Source of the DNA: Bryobacterales bacterium F-183
Lineage (GTDB): Bacteria; Acidobacteriota; Terriglobia; Bryobacterales; Bryobacteraceae
DNA: 64,000 nt
Reading direction: 5' to 3'
Assembly (NCBI GenBank): GCA_016865505.2
Contig: AP025252.1
Span: 1,426,001-1,490,000 of the forward strand
A program made the translations under genes and the position numbers. Under the pieces are notes generated by a model. The model had not been told where the DNA came from, ran no database searches, and was given only the letters and a program-made list of their open reading frames with translations. Positions within the stretch are counted from its first letter, which is position 1. Every line of letters begins with the position of its first letter. Shown here piece by piece: positions 54,460 through 64,000 of the stretch.

Positions 54460-54499
54460 AAAAAAGGGGAGAAGGACGCCGGATGCGATCCTTCTCCCC
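54460..54499 (-). terminator. Terminator of the zinc-ribbon/HTH gene
   Basis: GGGGAGAAGGA (54466-54476) pairs with TCCTTCTCCCC (54489-54499). On the minus strand the hairpin is followed by TTTTTTATTT, the better terminator orientation. It also lies just after the convergent gene ending at 54457. Confidence 0.75.
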
Positions 54500-54529
54500 G
54501 TCAAAAAAACTGCCGCTTTCGGTGAACGT

Positions 54530-55204
54530 CTAGGCTGCCCTGCGATTGCTCTTGTGCAGGTGCGTGAGCACCGATAACCGGCGTGTTCCTTTCAATGGCG
54601 CCTCCAAGGGGCGTCCTGCCACTCCCGCGCTGCTGACGCGCGCGGCGATTGACGGCATTTCTACCACTTCCGCCAACGGGGCCGTAGCGGCCGCCTTCTT
54701 TGCCTCCCGCAGATCCATACGCACGCCCGAGAAGTACTCGTCGAGCGGGTACAGCGCGTAGGGCTTCATTTCGCGCAGGACGCGGCCCATGCGCTCTTCG
54801 ATGCGATACACCGCATGGAAGAACGTGCCTTTGTCGATGCCGAGCCTGTCGCAGCACATGCGCCACGTACCGCCCAGCAGAAAATGCAGCCGGAAGATCT
54901 TGTGCTCGTCCTCGCGCAGGGTGCGCTTGGCGACGGCCAAGAAGTCGGCGATGTATTCTTCGTCTTTCCGTCCCCACACGACGCGGCGGCACTGTGATCC
55001 GGTACCGTCGAGGGTGACGCGGCTCATGCGGCGTTCCTGTGTGGACACCTGGTGGAACTTTTCATAGCAGATCCTGAAGATCGCTCGTAGTACGCAATTG
55101 CAGGGCTGACGTTCGCTCAAACGTCCGCCGCGCAGGCCCAGTCCATGGCACTGTGTGCAGGCATGATTTGCGATGCCTAGTGTTTCGCTTCGGGTCCATT
55201 CCAT
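54530..55204 (-). CDS. Zinc-ribbon protein with sigma-like HTH region
   Basis: The 224-residue protein has a Cys cluster at its N-terminus (C16, C19, C35, C37) fit for a zinc site and a helix-turn-helix-like part at about 110-160 (WRMCCDRLGIDKGTFFHAVYRIEERMGRVLREMKPYALYPLDEYF), which resembles sigma region 4 or a related DNA-binding HTH. The role is probably transcriptional or phage/host defence-related, but I cannot name it. The ATG is at 55204 and the promoter is in the AT-rich region upstream. Confidence 0.7.
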   Translation of the reverse strand: MEWTRSETLGIANHACTQCHGLGLRGGRLSERQPCNCVLRAIFRICYEKFHQVSTQERRMSRVTLDGTGSQCRRVVWGRKDEEYIADFLAVAKRTLREDEHKIFRLHFLLGGTWRMCCDRLGIDKGTFFHAVYRIEERMGRVLREMKPYALYPLDEYFSGVRMDLREAKKAAATAPLAEVVEMPSIAARVSSAGVAGRPLEAPLKGTRRLSVLTHLHKSNRRAA

Positions 55205-55554
55205 TTCTGTCTCTCTAGCCTCCTGCTGTCGTTTGGTTCTGAAGCTTTTCGGATCGTCCGTTTCGGCTTCTGAATCCGCCGGAATCGGCGTTCCGGTCTG
55301 GTAGTACTATCGTGCCTTTTTGCAGAATTTTGTCAAGGCGATATTCACTAGGTTTCCACAATAAATGGATTTTCCAAAATATTTGTTTATCTGTAAGTTG
55401 TTGATAGTAGGCGAGAAAAAATTGCGAAAAATATTGAGATTTTTTCCAGTGTGCATTTTTCGGGTGAAAAACACCTTGCAAAGTCTTAATTTTACGCAGG
55501 TCCCCGCAATGGGGGGAAGGCCCCCTTGCATTTGGGTGAAGTGGGGTGGAATTT
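55205..55554. other. AT-rich intergenic region, possible promoter; no gene seen
   Basis: The stretch from about 55310 to 55500 is much richer in A and T than the surrounding genes. A possible minus-strand promoter for the zinc-ribbon/HTH gene is TTGACA (55336-55331) with GATAGT (55311-55306), a 19-base spacer. Open frames of 70-90 codons in it have low-complexity, Phe/Lys-rich translations and are not convincing. Confidence 0.45.
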
Positions 55555-56742
55555 CTAGCGGGACGACGTAGATTTGGAGGAGCCGTGGAGGCCTGCGACT
55601 TCGCGGTACACCGCTGCGGCCTGCTCGGCAGTAAGGCGCCAGCTAAAGCGCTTCAATTGCTGCAAGCCCAATTGTACGCAGCGTCTACGCAGAAATTCGT
55701 CGAGCAGAACTTCGCGAATGCCGCGCGAAATATCGAAGACATTTTCCGGATTCACGATAATTGCGGCGTCCCCCACAACTTCGGGTAGGGAACTGACATT
55801 CGACGTTACGACCGGAGTTCCGCAGGCCATGGCCTCAATCGGCGGCAGCCCGAATCCTTCGTAAAGTGAAGGAAATACGAAGGCGGCTGCGTTCTTGTAA
55901 AAAGCCCGCAGCATGTCGATGGGGACAAATCCCAAGAAACGGACCAGATTTTCTACCCGGCTTTGGATTACCGTACGCCGCAATTGGGGGTGTTTGGAGA
56001 CTTCGTCGCCAATAATGACCAAGCGTAATTTTTTGTAAATCGGATGGGTTTCGAGCTCGCCGCGAAGCACGGCAAAAGCCTCCACCAGGCGCGGGACGTT
56101 CTTTTGGGCGCGGATGGTGCCGGCGTACAGAATGTAGGGGTAATCGATCTGGTAGCGTTCGACGAGGAGTTCGCGGAGACGGAGATCGTCGGCGACGTCG
56201 GAGCGGGCAAATACGGGATCGGGCGCGTTGTGTATGACGCGAATGCGGTTTTCCGGGACTCCCATGACGCGCTGCACGTCGCGCTTTGTGGCATGGGATA
56301 CAGCAATGACGCGGTCCGCGCGCTGGAGGCCGCGGCGGAAGCGATAGGCGCGCCAGTTGGCGTCCGTACCCTGGCCGTCGGGGTACAGCAGGCTCGACAT
56401 GTCGTGGATGGTGACGACGTACGGCTTGGGCATGAACATCGGGACGACGTTCAGAGGTACGTGATAAAGGTCCGCTTTGAGGGCGCGGAGGGCCATGGGG
56501 AAGCGGATGTCCTCGAAACGGTCACGATCGTCGCGTTCGTAGATGACGGGGTGGATGCCGGCGGGTAGGTCTTTCTTGTCGGCGGCGCGTACGAGGGCTT
56601 GGAACTCGAGATCCGGCGCGGCGAGGGGGAGATTCTCGATGAGGTTGCGGATGTGGGTGCCGATGCCGAAGTCGCGCAGGTGGCGGGCGTCGATAGCGAC
56701 TCTCAACCGGTCCTTCTGCTGCGCGACTTCGGGGGATGACAT
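55555..56742 (-). CDS. Glycosyltransferase family 4 (GT-B) protein
   Basis: The 395-residue protein shows GT4 hallmarks: DARHLRDFGIGTHIRNLI at the N-terminus, and the donor-binding region YILYAGTIRAQKNVPRLVEAFA with FVFPSLYEGFGLPPIEAMACGTPVVTSN. The EGFGLPPIE motif carries the Glu pair for nucleotide-sugar binding. It is the last gene of rpiB-glyA-GT, 5 bases after glyA. The acceptor is unknown; polysaccharide or lipid synthesis is likely. Confidence 0.9.
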   Translation of the reverse strand: MSSPEVAQQKDRLRVAIDARHLRDFGIGTHIRNLIENLPLAAPDLEFQALVRAADKKDLPAGIHPVIYERDDRDRFEDIRFPMALRALKADLYHVPLNVVPMFMPKPYVVTIHDMSSLLYPDGQGTDANWRAYRFRRGLQRADRVIAVSHATKRDVQRVMGVPENRIRVIHNAPDPVFARSDVADDLRLRELLVERYQIDYPYILYAGTIRAQKNVPRLVEAFAVLRGELETHPIYKKLRLVIIGDEVSKHPQLRRTVIQSRVENLVRFLGFVPIDMLRAFYKNAAAFVFPSLYEGFGLPPIEAMACGTPVVTSNVSSLPEVVGDAAIIVNPENVFDISRGIREVLLDEFLRRRCVQLGLQQLKRFSWRLTAEQAAAVYREVAGLHGSSKSTSSR

Positions 56743-56747
56743 CCGCT

Positions 56748-58027
<1,280 letters not shown>

Positions 58028-58031
<4 letters not shown>

Positions 58032-58486
58032 GATGTTAGGTCTTGCTTTTCTTCCAGGTCGGCCAGTTTTGCGATGCGGCGCGCGTGGCGTTCGCCATTG
58101 CTGAACGGAGTCTTCAAAAAGACGTCGAGGAACTGTTGCGCTTCGGCGGTGGTGACGTACTTTGCGCCGATGGCGAGTACGTTGGCGTCGTTATGTTCGC
58201 GGGTGAGCTGGATTTCGTCGGTATTGAAGGCGAGGGCAGCCCGGACGCCACGTACTTTATTGGCGGCCATGGACATACCGACGCCGGTGGAGCATACGAG
58301 GATGCCGCGTTCGGCGTCGCCCGCGCTGACTTTGTGCGCGACGGCGCTGGCGTAGTCGGGGTAATCGGTGGAGTCGGGGCTGTTGGTGCCGAGGTCCACT
58401 ACGTCGTGCCCCTGGGCGATGAGGTGATCGCGAAGCTCGTCCTTCAGGACAAGGCCGGCGTGATCGGCGCCAATGGCGATTCGCAT
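58028..58486 (-). CDS. rpiB: Ribose-5-phosphate isomerase B
   Basis: The 152-residue protein has the RpiB pattern: [43 protein letters not shown] and the [14 protein letters not shown] segment. It interconverts ribose-5-P and ribulose-5-P. It is the first gene of the operon with glyA and the glycosyltransferase. Confidence 0.95.
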
Positions 58487-58539
58487 GGGAATCTTTATGG
58501 TAGCGAAGATCGCAGGCGCTTATATCGTACACTTGATGT

Positions 58540-58983
58540 TTGCGGCGCATCCCTGCGGTACTTGTCCTGCTGGCCTGCTTCTTTGCGTGGCCTGCTACAG
58601 GACTGTTCGCACTTCTGCAGACGGATTCTGCCGCTGCCGCAAAGACCTCTGCTGAAGACAAACTCCCGCCTTGCTGCCGGCGCGATGGCAAGCATCGTTG
58701 CGCGATGCGCCAAGCAGCTTCGGCTGCGGCTGTTTCCCGTAGCAATGGGCCTTCGCTCGATGCTGGTGGCCGTTGCGCATATTATCCCGCGTCGACCCCG
58801 GCTGCCACCTTGGAGAAGGCGCAAGAAGGTATTGCGCCGGAGTTTGTCCACGTCGGTGCGACCGTGCCTGGCGCGGGTGAATCCGCTTGGGTCGCGGATT
58901 GGCGGAAGAGAACGCCGGGGTTTGCCGTTGCCCGGCATCTGCGTGGCCCTCCTGTTGTTCCTGTAAACATCGCCGCTCTGTAG
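58540..58983 (+). CDS. Secreted Cys/His-rich protein upstream of the MbnP/MbnH pair
   Basis: The 147-residue protein starts at a TTG (RRIPAVLVLLACFFAWPATGLFA), a signal peptide. A CCRRDGKHRCAM cluster follows around residue 45 and could bind metal; a similar cluster is, as I recall, found in small acidobacterial proteins. The rest is Ala-rich and without domain. It lies 44 bases upstream of the MbnP-like gene on the same strand. Coding status is moderately certain. Confidence 0.55.
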   Translation: MRRIPAVLVLLACFFAWPATGLFALLQTDSAAAAKTSAEDKLPPCCRRDGKHRCAMRQAASAAAVSRSNGPSLDAGGRCAYYPASTPAATLEKAQEGIAPEFVHVGATVPGAGESAWVADWRKRTPGFAVARHLRGPPVVPVNIAAL

Positions 58984-59027
58984 TTGACGCGCGCCTTTAC
59001 TGAATCCTCAACAGGAGAACCATATTC

Positions 59028-59867
59028 ATGTCACGCCTATTGCTGGTGACCGCACCAGTGCTTGTATGCCTGTCTTTGCACGCGCAGACACAGGCCGTAT
59101 CCATTTCTTTTCGCGCCATGGCGGGGGACCGCGACCTCGTCTGCGGGCAGAAGTACGAGGGGGTTGGGACGACGAAGTCCACGATCACGCCTCGGGACTT
59201 CCGGTTTTATGTCCACAATGTCCGGGTTGTCGATGCTGCCGGCAAAGAGCACGCCGTACAGCTCGAGCAGGACGGCAAGTGGCAGTTAGACGATGTCGCA
59301 CTGCTGGACTTTGAGAACGCCACGGGTGGTTGCAGCAACGGTACGCCGGATTTGAATACGGCGGTGAAGGGTACGATCCCGGCTGGGGTGAAGGCCGCCG
59401 GTGTACGGTTCACGATGGGTGTGCCGTTTGAGAAGAATCACACGGATCTTGCCTCGATGCCTTCGCCGTTGAATCTGACTGCGCTGGCGTGGGTGTGGAA
59501 CGCGGGGCGCAAGTTCGCACGGCTGGATTTTTCAAGCACGGGTGTACCGCGAGGCTACGCAGTGCATCTGGGTAGCACGGGTTGTACGCCGAATGAGACG
59601 AAGACGACCATCCCGACCAAGTGCGGCTATCCGAATCGTACAGAAGTAGACTTGCCGGGGTTCGACATCGCGAAGGATTCGGTGGTGGCCGATATCGCGG
59701 CGCTGCTGCGCGATTCGAATGTCGATGAGGGCGGCAAGATGATGTCCGGCTGCATGTCGGGTCGCGAAACGCCGGCGTGTAAGCCATTGCTCGCCAACTT
59801 TGGTTTGGACGGGCAGCCGCAATCGTTCTTCCGTTCGAGCAGGGTTACTACGGCAAGCCTCCGGTGA
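59028..59867 (+). CDS. MbnP-like four-Cys-motif periplasmic protein
   Basis: The 279-residue protein has a signal peptide and Cys residues at 39, 102, 186, 199, 242 and 251, in the order of the metallo-mystery-pair/MbnP family. The motif ALAWVWNAGRKFARLDF holds W155 and W157, near where MbnP has the Trp oxidised to kynurenine to bind copper. TRITPRDFRFYVHNVRV-like opening strands match the family. Its stop overlaps the GTG of the diheme partner (GTGA). I infer a copper-binding role. Confidence 0.85.
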   Translation: MSRLLLVTAPVLVCLSLHAQTQAVSISFRAMAGDRDLVCGQKYEGVGTTKSTITPRDFRFYVHNVRVVDAAGKEHAVQLEQDGKWQLDDVALLDFENATGGCSNGTPDLNTAVKGTIPAGVKAAGVRFTMGVPFEKNHTDLASMPSPLNLTALAWVWNAGRKFARLDFSSTGVPRGYAVHLGSTGCTPNETKTTIPTKCGYPNRTEVDLPGFDIAKDSVVADIAALLRDSNVDEGGKMMSGCMSGRETPACKPLLANFGLDGQPQSFFRSSRVTTASLR

Positions 59868-61630
59868 GTACGCGAGCATTTCTGGTTGCCATCGTGATTG
59901 GGGCCGCAGGCGCACAAACGCTTGCGGCGCACGATGCGCATGGCCGGTCCAACGCTCCGGCTGAGGCCAGGCGGCTCAAGAATCCGCTGGCGAAGAATGT
60001 GGACCTGCAGGCGGCGTACGCGAAGTACGCGCAGCTTTGCGCCAGTTGCCATGGGCAGGACGGCAAGGCTCGTACACCAACGGCCGGTAAGATGACGACC
60101 AGGCCGACCGACTTGTCGAACTACCTGATGGAATCGATGCGCGATGGCGAGATCTATTGGGTGATCGCAAATGGCATCGATGGGAAGATGCCGGCGTTCG
60201 GCAAGCAACTCGACGAGGCGCAACGCTGGGAGATGACGCTGGTGGTACGCGATTTGCGTGCGCAGCAGCGGAAGGTGGAGAAGGCGCAACTTGGGCCGTA
60301 CGACTGGAAGTTGCCGCCGGGTTTTCCGTTTCCCAATGTGCCGGCCGATAATCCGATGACGGCGGAGAAGGTGGAACTGGGGCGGCATCTGTTTTATGAC
60401 AAGCGGCTGTCGCGCAATCAGACGCAATCGTGCGCCACTTGCCACAAGCAGGAGAAGGCGTTTGCCGATGGACGAGGCCGCGGGTTGGGGTCCACGGGGG
60501 AACTGCATCCGCGCGGACCGATGAGCCTGATCAATGTCGCGTACGCACCGGTGTTGACGTGGGGCAATCCAAACATGCGGAAGCTGGAATCGCAGGCGCT
60601 GGTGCCGATGTTTGGCGAGCATCCGGTGGAGCTTGGCATGGACGGGCAGGAAGCGCTGCTGATACGGCGGTTGAAGGCGGAGCCGAGGTACAAGAAGCTG
60701 TTTGCGGCTGCGTTTCCGGGTGAGGCCGATGCGTACACGATTGGCAATGTCACGAAGGCGATTGCGTCGTTTGAGCGTACCTTGCTGGCGGGGGATTCGC
60801 CGTACGATGAGTATCGCCGCGGGGATGATCCGAATGCGATTTCAGAATCGGCCAAGCGTGGGGAAGCGTTGTTCTTTAGCGAGGAGTTGGAGTGCTTCCA
60901 CTGTCACGGGGGCTTTACGTTTACGGGGTCGCTGGATTATCTGGGCAAGGGAATGACGGAGGTGGAGTTCCACAATACGGGCTTGTACAACCTGAAGGGC
61001 AAGTTCTCGTATCCGCAGCCCAATGTGGGGGTTTATGAGTTCACGCAGCAGGAGGATGACATTGGCAAGTTTAAGGCTCCGACGTTGCGGAACATCGCGC
61101 TGACGGCACCGTACATGCACGATGGCAGCATCGCGACGTTGGAGGATGTGATTGAACACTACAAGAACGGCGGGCGTACGATTGCGACGGGTCCCAATGC
61201 CGGGGTGGGGTTCGACAATCCGAACAAGAGCGAGTTCATCAAGTCCTTCCAGATGACGGCGGCGGAGAAGCAGGATTTGCTGGCGTTTTTGCGTAGTTTG
61301 ACGGATCGGTCGATTGCGGCAAACGCGGCCTGGAGCGATCCGTGGCGTCCTGCACCTGTGGCGAAGACTGCTGCGGCCGTGCCTCCGCCGAAGTATGTGT
61401 TGAAGGGCGAAGTGGTGCACGTGTATCCCGAAGATGGCGCGATCTCGCTGTATCACGACGAAGTGCCCGGCTTTATGGCCGCGATGAAGCCGCCGTACGC
61501 AATGGAGTTCTTGGTCGTAGACAAGCAAGCGCTTACGCGATTGAAACCGGGAATGCGCATCACGGCGGGGGTACGAAAGCGGGGCGGCGATTACTTGCTG
61601 GAACAGATTCGCGTATCGCCGCCCCGGTGA
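59864..61630 (+). CDS. MbnH-like diheme enzyme with extra N-terminal cytochrome c and C-terminal CusF-like domain
   Basis: The 588-residue exported protein has a signal peptide and an N-terminal cytochrome c domain with CASCH at 59-63. A diheme peroxidase/MauG-like core follows with CATCH (190-194) and CFHCH (344-348) and the family segments [19 protein letters not shown] and [24 protein letters not shown]. Residues 510-588 form a copper-binding CusF/COG5569-like domain ([25 protein letters not shown]). MbnH-type enzymes oxidise a Trp of MbnP. Both extra domains are additions not typical of MbnH. It overlaps mbnP by 4 bases. Confidence 0.88.
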   Translation: MSTRAFLVAIVIGAAGAQTLAAHDAHGRSNAPAEARRLKNPLAKNVDLQAAYAKYAQLCASCHGQDGKARTPTAGKMTTRPTDLSNYLMESMRDGEIYWVIANGIDGKMPAFGKQLDEAQRWEMTLVVRDLRAQQRKVEKAQLGPYDWKLPPGFPFPNVPADNPMTAEKVELGRHLFYDKRLSRNQTQSCATCHKQEKAFADGRGRGLGSTGELHPRGPMSLINVAYAPVLTWGNPNMRKLESQALVPMFGEHPVELGMDGQEALLIRRLKAEPRYKKLFAAAFPGEADAYTIGNVTKAIASFERTLLAGDSPYDEYRRGDDPNAISESAKRGEALFFSEELECFHCHGGFTFTGSLDYLGKGMTEVEFHNTGLYNLKGKFSYPQPNVGVYEFTQQEDDIGKFKAPTLRNIALTAPYMHDGSIATLEDVIEHYKNGGRTIATGPNAGVGFDNPNKSEFIKSFQMTAAEKQDLLAFLRSLTDRSIAANAAWSDPWRPAPVAKTAAAVPPPKYVLKGEVVHVYPEDGAISLYHDEVPGFMAAMKPPYAMEFLVVDKQALTRLKPGMRITAGVRKRGGDYLLEQIRVSPPR

Positions 61631-61638
61631 TGTTGCGG

Positions 61639-61992
61639 TCAGGCTAAGGTTTCACGCACTTCGCTGACGGCGTTGAGTACAGCGATGAGTGACGTGGTGC
61701 CGAGGTCGATGAGGGCGTTGATCTGGATGGCCTGATCGAGGCGGGCGGCGAGGACATCCAGGCGGTCCACCACGAGGGGATCGAGCGCAATGGCATTGCC
61801 GGCGGCGGTGAGATTGCGGATCTCGATGTCGATGAGGCGGATCTGGTTTTTGGCGCGCTGGCGTACGGGTTCTCGGCGTTCGGGGCCAGAGGATGTGAGG
61901 TCCGCGTCGTTCTGGCGTTCTATCTCCTGGAGGACGGCGTTGGCCGCTTCCCGAGCCTTTTGTAGTGTTGCGATGCGATCGGTGAGGGTCAT
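61639..61992 (-). CDS. Small helical protein of unknown function
   Basis: The 117-residue protein is mostly helical (MTLTDRIATLQKAREAANAVLQEIERQ) and has no signal peptide. It lies 24 bases downstream of the lipoprotein gene on the same strand. Its end lies 8 bases from the convergent diheme enzyme gene. No domain was recognised. Confidence 0.65.
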   Translation of the reverse strand: MTLTDRIATLQKAREAANAVLQEIERQNDADLTSSGPERREPVRQRAKNQIRLIDIEIRNLTAAGNAIALDPLVVDRLDVLAARLDQAIQINALIDLGTTSLIAVLNAVSEVRETLA

Positions 61993-62016
61993 GGTGTTAA
62001 GTTCCTCCTTTGTGGA

Positions 62017-62727
62017 TTAGGGCGCGGTGCAGGTGTTCGCGGCTTCGTTGTAGCGGCCGGTGGCACGGGCTTGTTTTAGAGAAGACTCGAGATCAGCGGC
62101 GATGGCCTCGAGTAGTGGAGATCCGGCCGGAGCCTTCTTCTTCTTCAAGGCGTCGATTTCCGAGGCAAGGTCGAGGCATTGTTCGTAGGCGAGGCTCGAT
62201 TTGAGCGCACCTTGGAACTGAATCAACTGAGTGGCGAAGTCGATGGCGTCGGGTTCTTTGGCAAGGTCGTCGAGCGCGGCCTTGAGGGTTGCGACTTTGG
62301 CCCGGTCCACTTCGAGCGGTTGGCGTGTTTTGAGATGTTCCAGGTACGCCGTGTCGAGTTTGAGGTACAACTCTTTGGTTGCCGCGTGATCCTTTTCGGC
62401 ATACTGCATCACAGCATCGTTGAGAAAGCCGCGTGCGTCTTCGCGGCCGGTGATGAGCCCGTCGAGATAGCGCTTGGTGACGAGAGCGCGACGATCCTGA
62501 TCGAGCCGGTCGAGGACGGATTCGGAGCGTGCTTTTTCGAGTTCCTTCGCTTCTGCGGTGTAGCGCGCGTTCTCGGTCTGGATCAGATGGTCTGACTTTT
62601 TGACGTACTCGTCGAGCAGAGCGCTCAACTGCATGGCGTACTCACGGGCCACTTTGTCGGAGCATCCTGTGGCCGTGAGGCAGAAGAATAGCAACGGCAG
62701 AGCGGTAAGGGCGGATCGTTTGTTCAT
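62017..62727 (-). CDS. Lipoprotein with coiled-coil character
   Basis: The 236-residue protein has a lipoprotein signal MNKRSALTALPLLFFCLTATGC, lipobox TATGC at Cys22, then a largely helical mature part rich in charged residues. It lies 15 bases downstream of another exported protein gene. It is probably anchored to a membrane and interacts with its neighbours. Function is unknown. Confidence 0.78.
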   Translation of the reverse strand: MNKRSALTALPLLFFCLTATGCSDKVAREYAMQLSALLDEYVKKSDHLIQTENARYTAEAKELEKARSESVLDRLDQDRRALVTKRYLDGLITGREDARGFLNDAVMQYAEKDHAATKELYLKLDTAYLEHLKTRQPLEVDRAKVATLKAALDDLAKEPDAIDFATQLIQFQGALKSSLAYEQCLDLASEIDALKKKKAPAGSPLLEAIAADLESSLKQARATGRYNEAANTCTAP

Positions 62728-62742
62728 GGTGGCGGCCTCCTT

Positions 62743-63876
62743 TTAGCGCTGCAGTACGGCAGGGATCAGCCCTGCGGATACGAGAGTGTGTAGAAGTTCG
62801 GCTAGGGTACGCGGGCGGATGCCGCCCTTGTAGTAAGCCGATAAACGTTGAGTTCCGGTGGCGGCGAGCTGTTCGTACACCGAAGCTGCTTTCCGCGAGC
62901 GGCTGAGCGCGTGGGCACGGACCTGCAGGGTCTCGCGCTGTGTGCTGAGAGACGACGGAAGTATGCCACGTGCGGCCACGGTAGCCGCATTGAGCAAGGC
63001 CGTGAGCATGATGCCGAGCTTTTCGCGCTTGGCTAGTTTTTGTGTCGCGTCGGTTTCCGAAGCCACGGCTTGCGCCTGGTCACGAAGCGAAGTCTGGATG
63101 TCTCCCTGCAGTTGCTGCGTGTCGATGGCCTGCAAGACCTTTGCGGACAGTTTGACGATGGGTGCGACTTCTGCCTGACGGCGAGCTTCGATTGCGATGA
63201 GGGCCTTGTAGTGTTCTTCTTCGGCTTTCAGCAGGTCCAACTGGTATGCGGCGAAGAGCACGCCGGGCCGTGCCGGTATGTTTGCGGTGAACTTCTGATA
63301 GAGCGTGGCGAGTTGCGTGAGTGTCTCGCTGGCCTGCTTGGCGGCTGCGAGATGCGCCTTGGACGGGTTGCCATCGCTCGTGAGATTCAGCAGGTACTCG
63401 GCGATAGGCGTGATGCGTCCAACCTGGGCGAGAAGATTGCCGAGGGCTTGTACGTTGCCTTCGGGATTGGAGCTCTCGATCTTTTGCTTGAGCGCCTTGA
63501 TCTGTTCTGCCAGATCCTTCTGCTGTTGCTGCAGACGCGGGATGATCGCGGCCCATTCGGCTTTGTCGGGAGCGCCTAGAGGGTCTGCAGCGAGGTCGCT
63601 ACGTACAGCTTCGACGGTGCTGCGAACGTCTGCCCAGTTGGTCCAGGAGAGGACGTCGGCACGAGTTTGTGCTTGTGCGCCGAGAGCGATGTTTTCCTGT
63701 TGGAGGCGTTGTACGAGGGCGAGATTGTCGAGCGCTTTTTGAAAGACGCTGGAGTCGCGAATCTGTGCGCTGGCGGCCACGGCTTCTTGTGCGCGGCGGT
63801 CCTGCGCTTCGTTGTAGAGCCTCTGTGCGGGCAGGAGTGCCGTGGCCCAGAGGCAAGTGGCGAGTAGGACCTTCAT
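62743..63876 (-). CDS. Exported coiled-coil protein of unknown function
   Basis: The 377-residue product starts at the ATG at 63876 (MKVLLATCLWATALLPAQRLYNEAQD), a signal peptide. A coiled coil follows (LQQQQKDLAEQIKALKQKIES at about 130-160) and long helices throughout. It is in a string with the lipoprotein and the 117-residue gene. The three might form an envelope complex. The open frame reaches 63903. Confidence 0.72.
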   Translation of the reverse strand: MKVLLATCLWATALLPAQRLYNEAQDRRAQEAVAASAQIRDSSVFQKALDNLALVQRLQQENIALGAQAQTRADVLSWTNWADVRSTVEAVRSDLAADPLGAPDKAEWAAIIPRLQQQQKDLAEQIKALKQKIESSNPEGNVQALGNLLAQVGRITPIAEYLLNLTSDGNPSKAHLAAAKQASETLTQLATLYQKFTANIPARPGVLFAAYQLDLLKAEEEHYKALIAIEARRQAEVAPIVKLSAKVLQAIDTQQLQGDIQTSLRDQAQAVASETDATQKLAKREKLGIMLTALLNAATVAARGILPSSLSTQRETLQVRAHALSRSRKAASVYEQLAATGTQRLSAYYKGGIRPRTLAELLHTLVSAGLIPAVLQR

Positions 63877-63927
63877 GCTGACTTTAGCGGGTACAGTCAG
63901 CACGCAGGGACAAATGATTTCGGAGTG

Positions 63928-64000
63928 TTAGTTTTCCGGACGGCGCTTGCGTTCGTAGGGCGTCTGGCTGTACTTACCGGCTTCTTCGAGCGCGTTCTGC
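63928..64000 (-). CDS. Partial gene, C-terminus only
   Basis: Only the last 23 codons and the stop TAA lie in the window; they read QNALEEAGKYSQTPYERKRR and end PEN. The basic tail is not enough to identify a family. The rest extends beyond the right edge. Confidence 0.5.
   Translation of the reverse strand, partial: QNALEEAGKYSQTPYERKRRPEN

Noticed and set aside
55215-55571. Small frames in the AT-rich gap
   Set aside because: Low-complexity, no starts with ribosome sites, no similarity to known proteins by eye.

Overview
The window reads as chromosomal DNA of a GC-rich Gram-negative bacterium, most likely an acidobacterium of the Solibacter/Bryobacter type. This rests on content, not on a database search. 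Seen are an Oar-like TonB-dependent receptor with a carboxypeptidase-regulatory N-terminus, several PEP-CTERM proteins, two Planctomycetes/Acidobacteria-type cytochrome/DUF1501 and DUF1552 pairs, a TPR multiheme cytochrome, and a large BACON-repeat secreted protein. No rRNA, tRNA, CRISPR array, transposase or complete prophage was recognised.

Layout. 1-5.4 kb (minus strand) is the 5' end of a BREX phage-defence operon: a large GTPase-like P-loop protein, then a BrxE-like protein, BrxA, BrxB and the first 339 codons of BrxC, which runs off the left edge. A sigma70-type promoter in front of the GTPase gene is framed by four GGAACA direct repeats. 5.8-7.8 kb holds a two-gene unit (PD-(D/E)XK/winged-helix protein plus nucleotidyltransferase) with the layout of an AbiE-like toxin-antitoxin pair. 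Its strong promoter overlaps one of three CATGGCC sites. GTAC words are about three to four times rarer in the BREX segment than in the 13-22 kb backbone, which fits acquisition by transfer.

8-12.9 kb: NhaP-type antiporter, a PEP-CTERM protein, a membrane protein, a serine beta-lactamase-like hydrolase, and an ArsR/SRPBCC pair. 12.9-26.5 kb: the TonB receptor, divergent multiheme TPR cytochrome, DUF1549/1553-DUF1501 pair, a PEP-CTERM protein, a degenerate endonuclease/exonuclease/phosphatase-fold protein with Ig domains, and an RluA-type pseudouridine synthase whose catalytic Asp position is Gly. 26.5-34 kb: a carbon-metabolism neighbourhood with a lipoprotein VOC protein, an M81/MlrC peptidase family member, two enolase-superfamily enzymes (one carrying a Tat signal), a DUF442 phosphatase and an LLM flavin monooxygenase. 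34-39.9 kb: LigD, a second ArsR/SRPBCC pair, an HNH protein, an SBF-like transporter, a DUF2809 protein and a frameshifted PEP-CTERM gene.

40-50.8 kb: DUF1552 with a 1201-residue DUF1592-type cytochrome, a 1293-residue BACON/TIG protein with three C-terminal repeats, and an ABC exporter. 51-58.5 kb: a second beta-lactamase-like hydrolase, MscS channel, thioredoxin, two proteins of unknown function, and an rpiB-glyA-glycosyltransferase operon. 58.5-61.6 kb: a Cys-rich secreted protein, an MbnP-like protein and an MbnH-like diheme enzyme with an extra N-terminal cytochrome c domain and a C-terminal CusF-like copper domain. 61.6-64 kb: three linked genes of unknown function (one a lipoprotein) and a partial gene.

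The most notable systems are (i) the GTPase-led BREX operon with its repeat-framed promoter, (ii) the MbnP/MbnH copper pair with the enlarged MbnH, and (iii) the autoregulated-looking AbiE-like pair.
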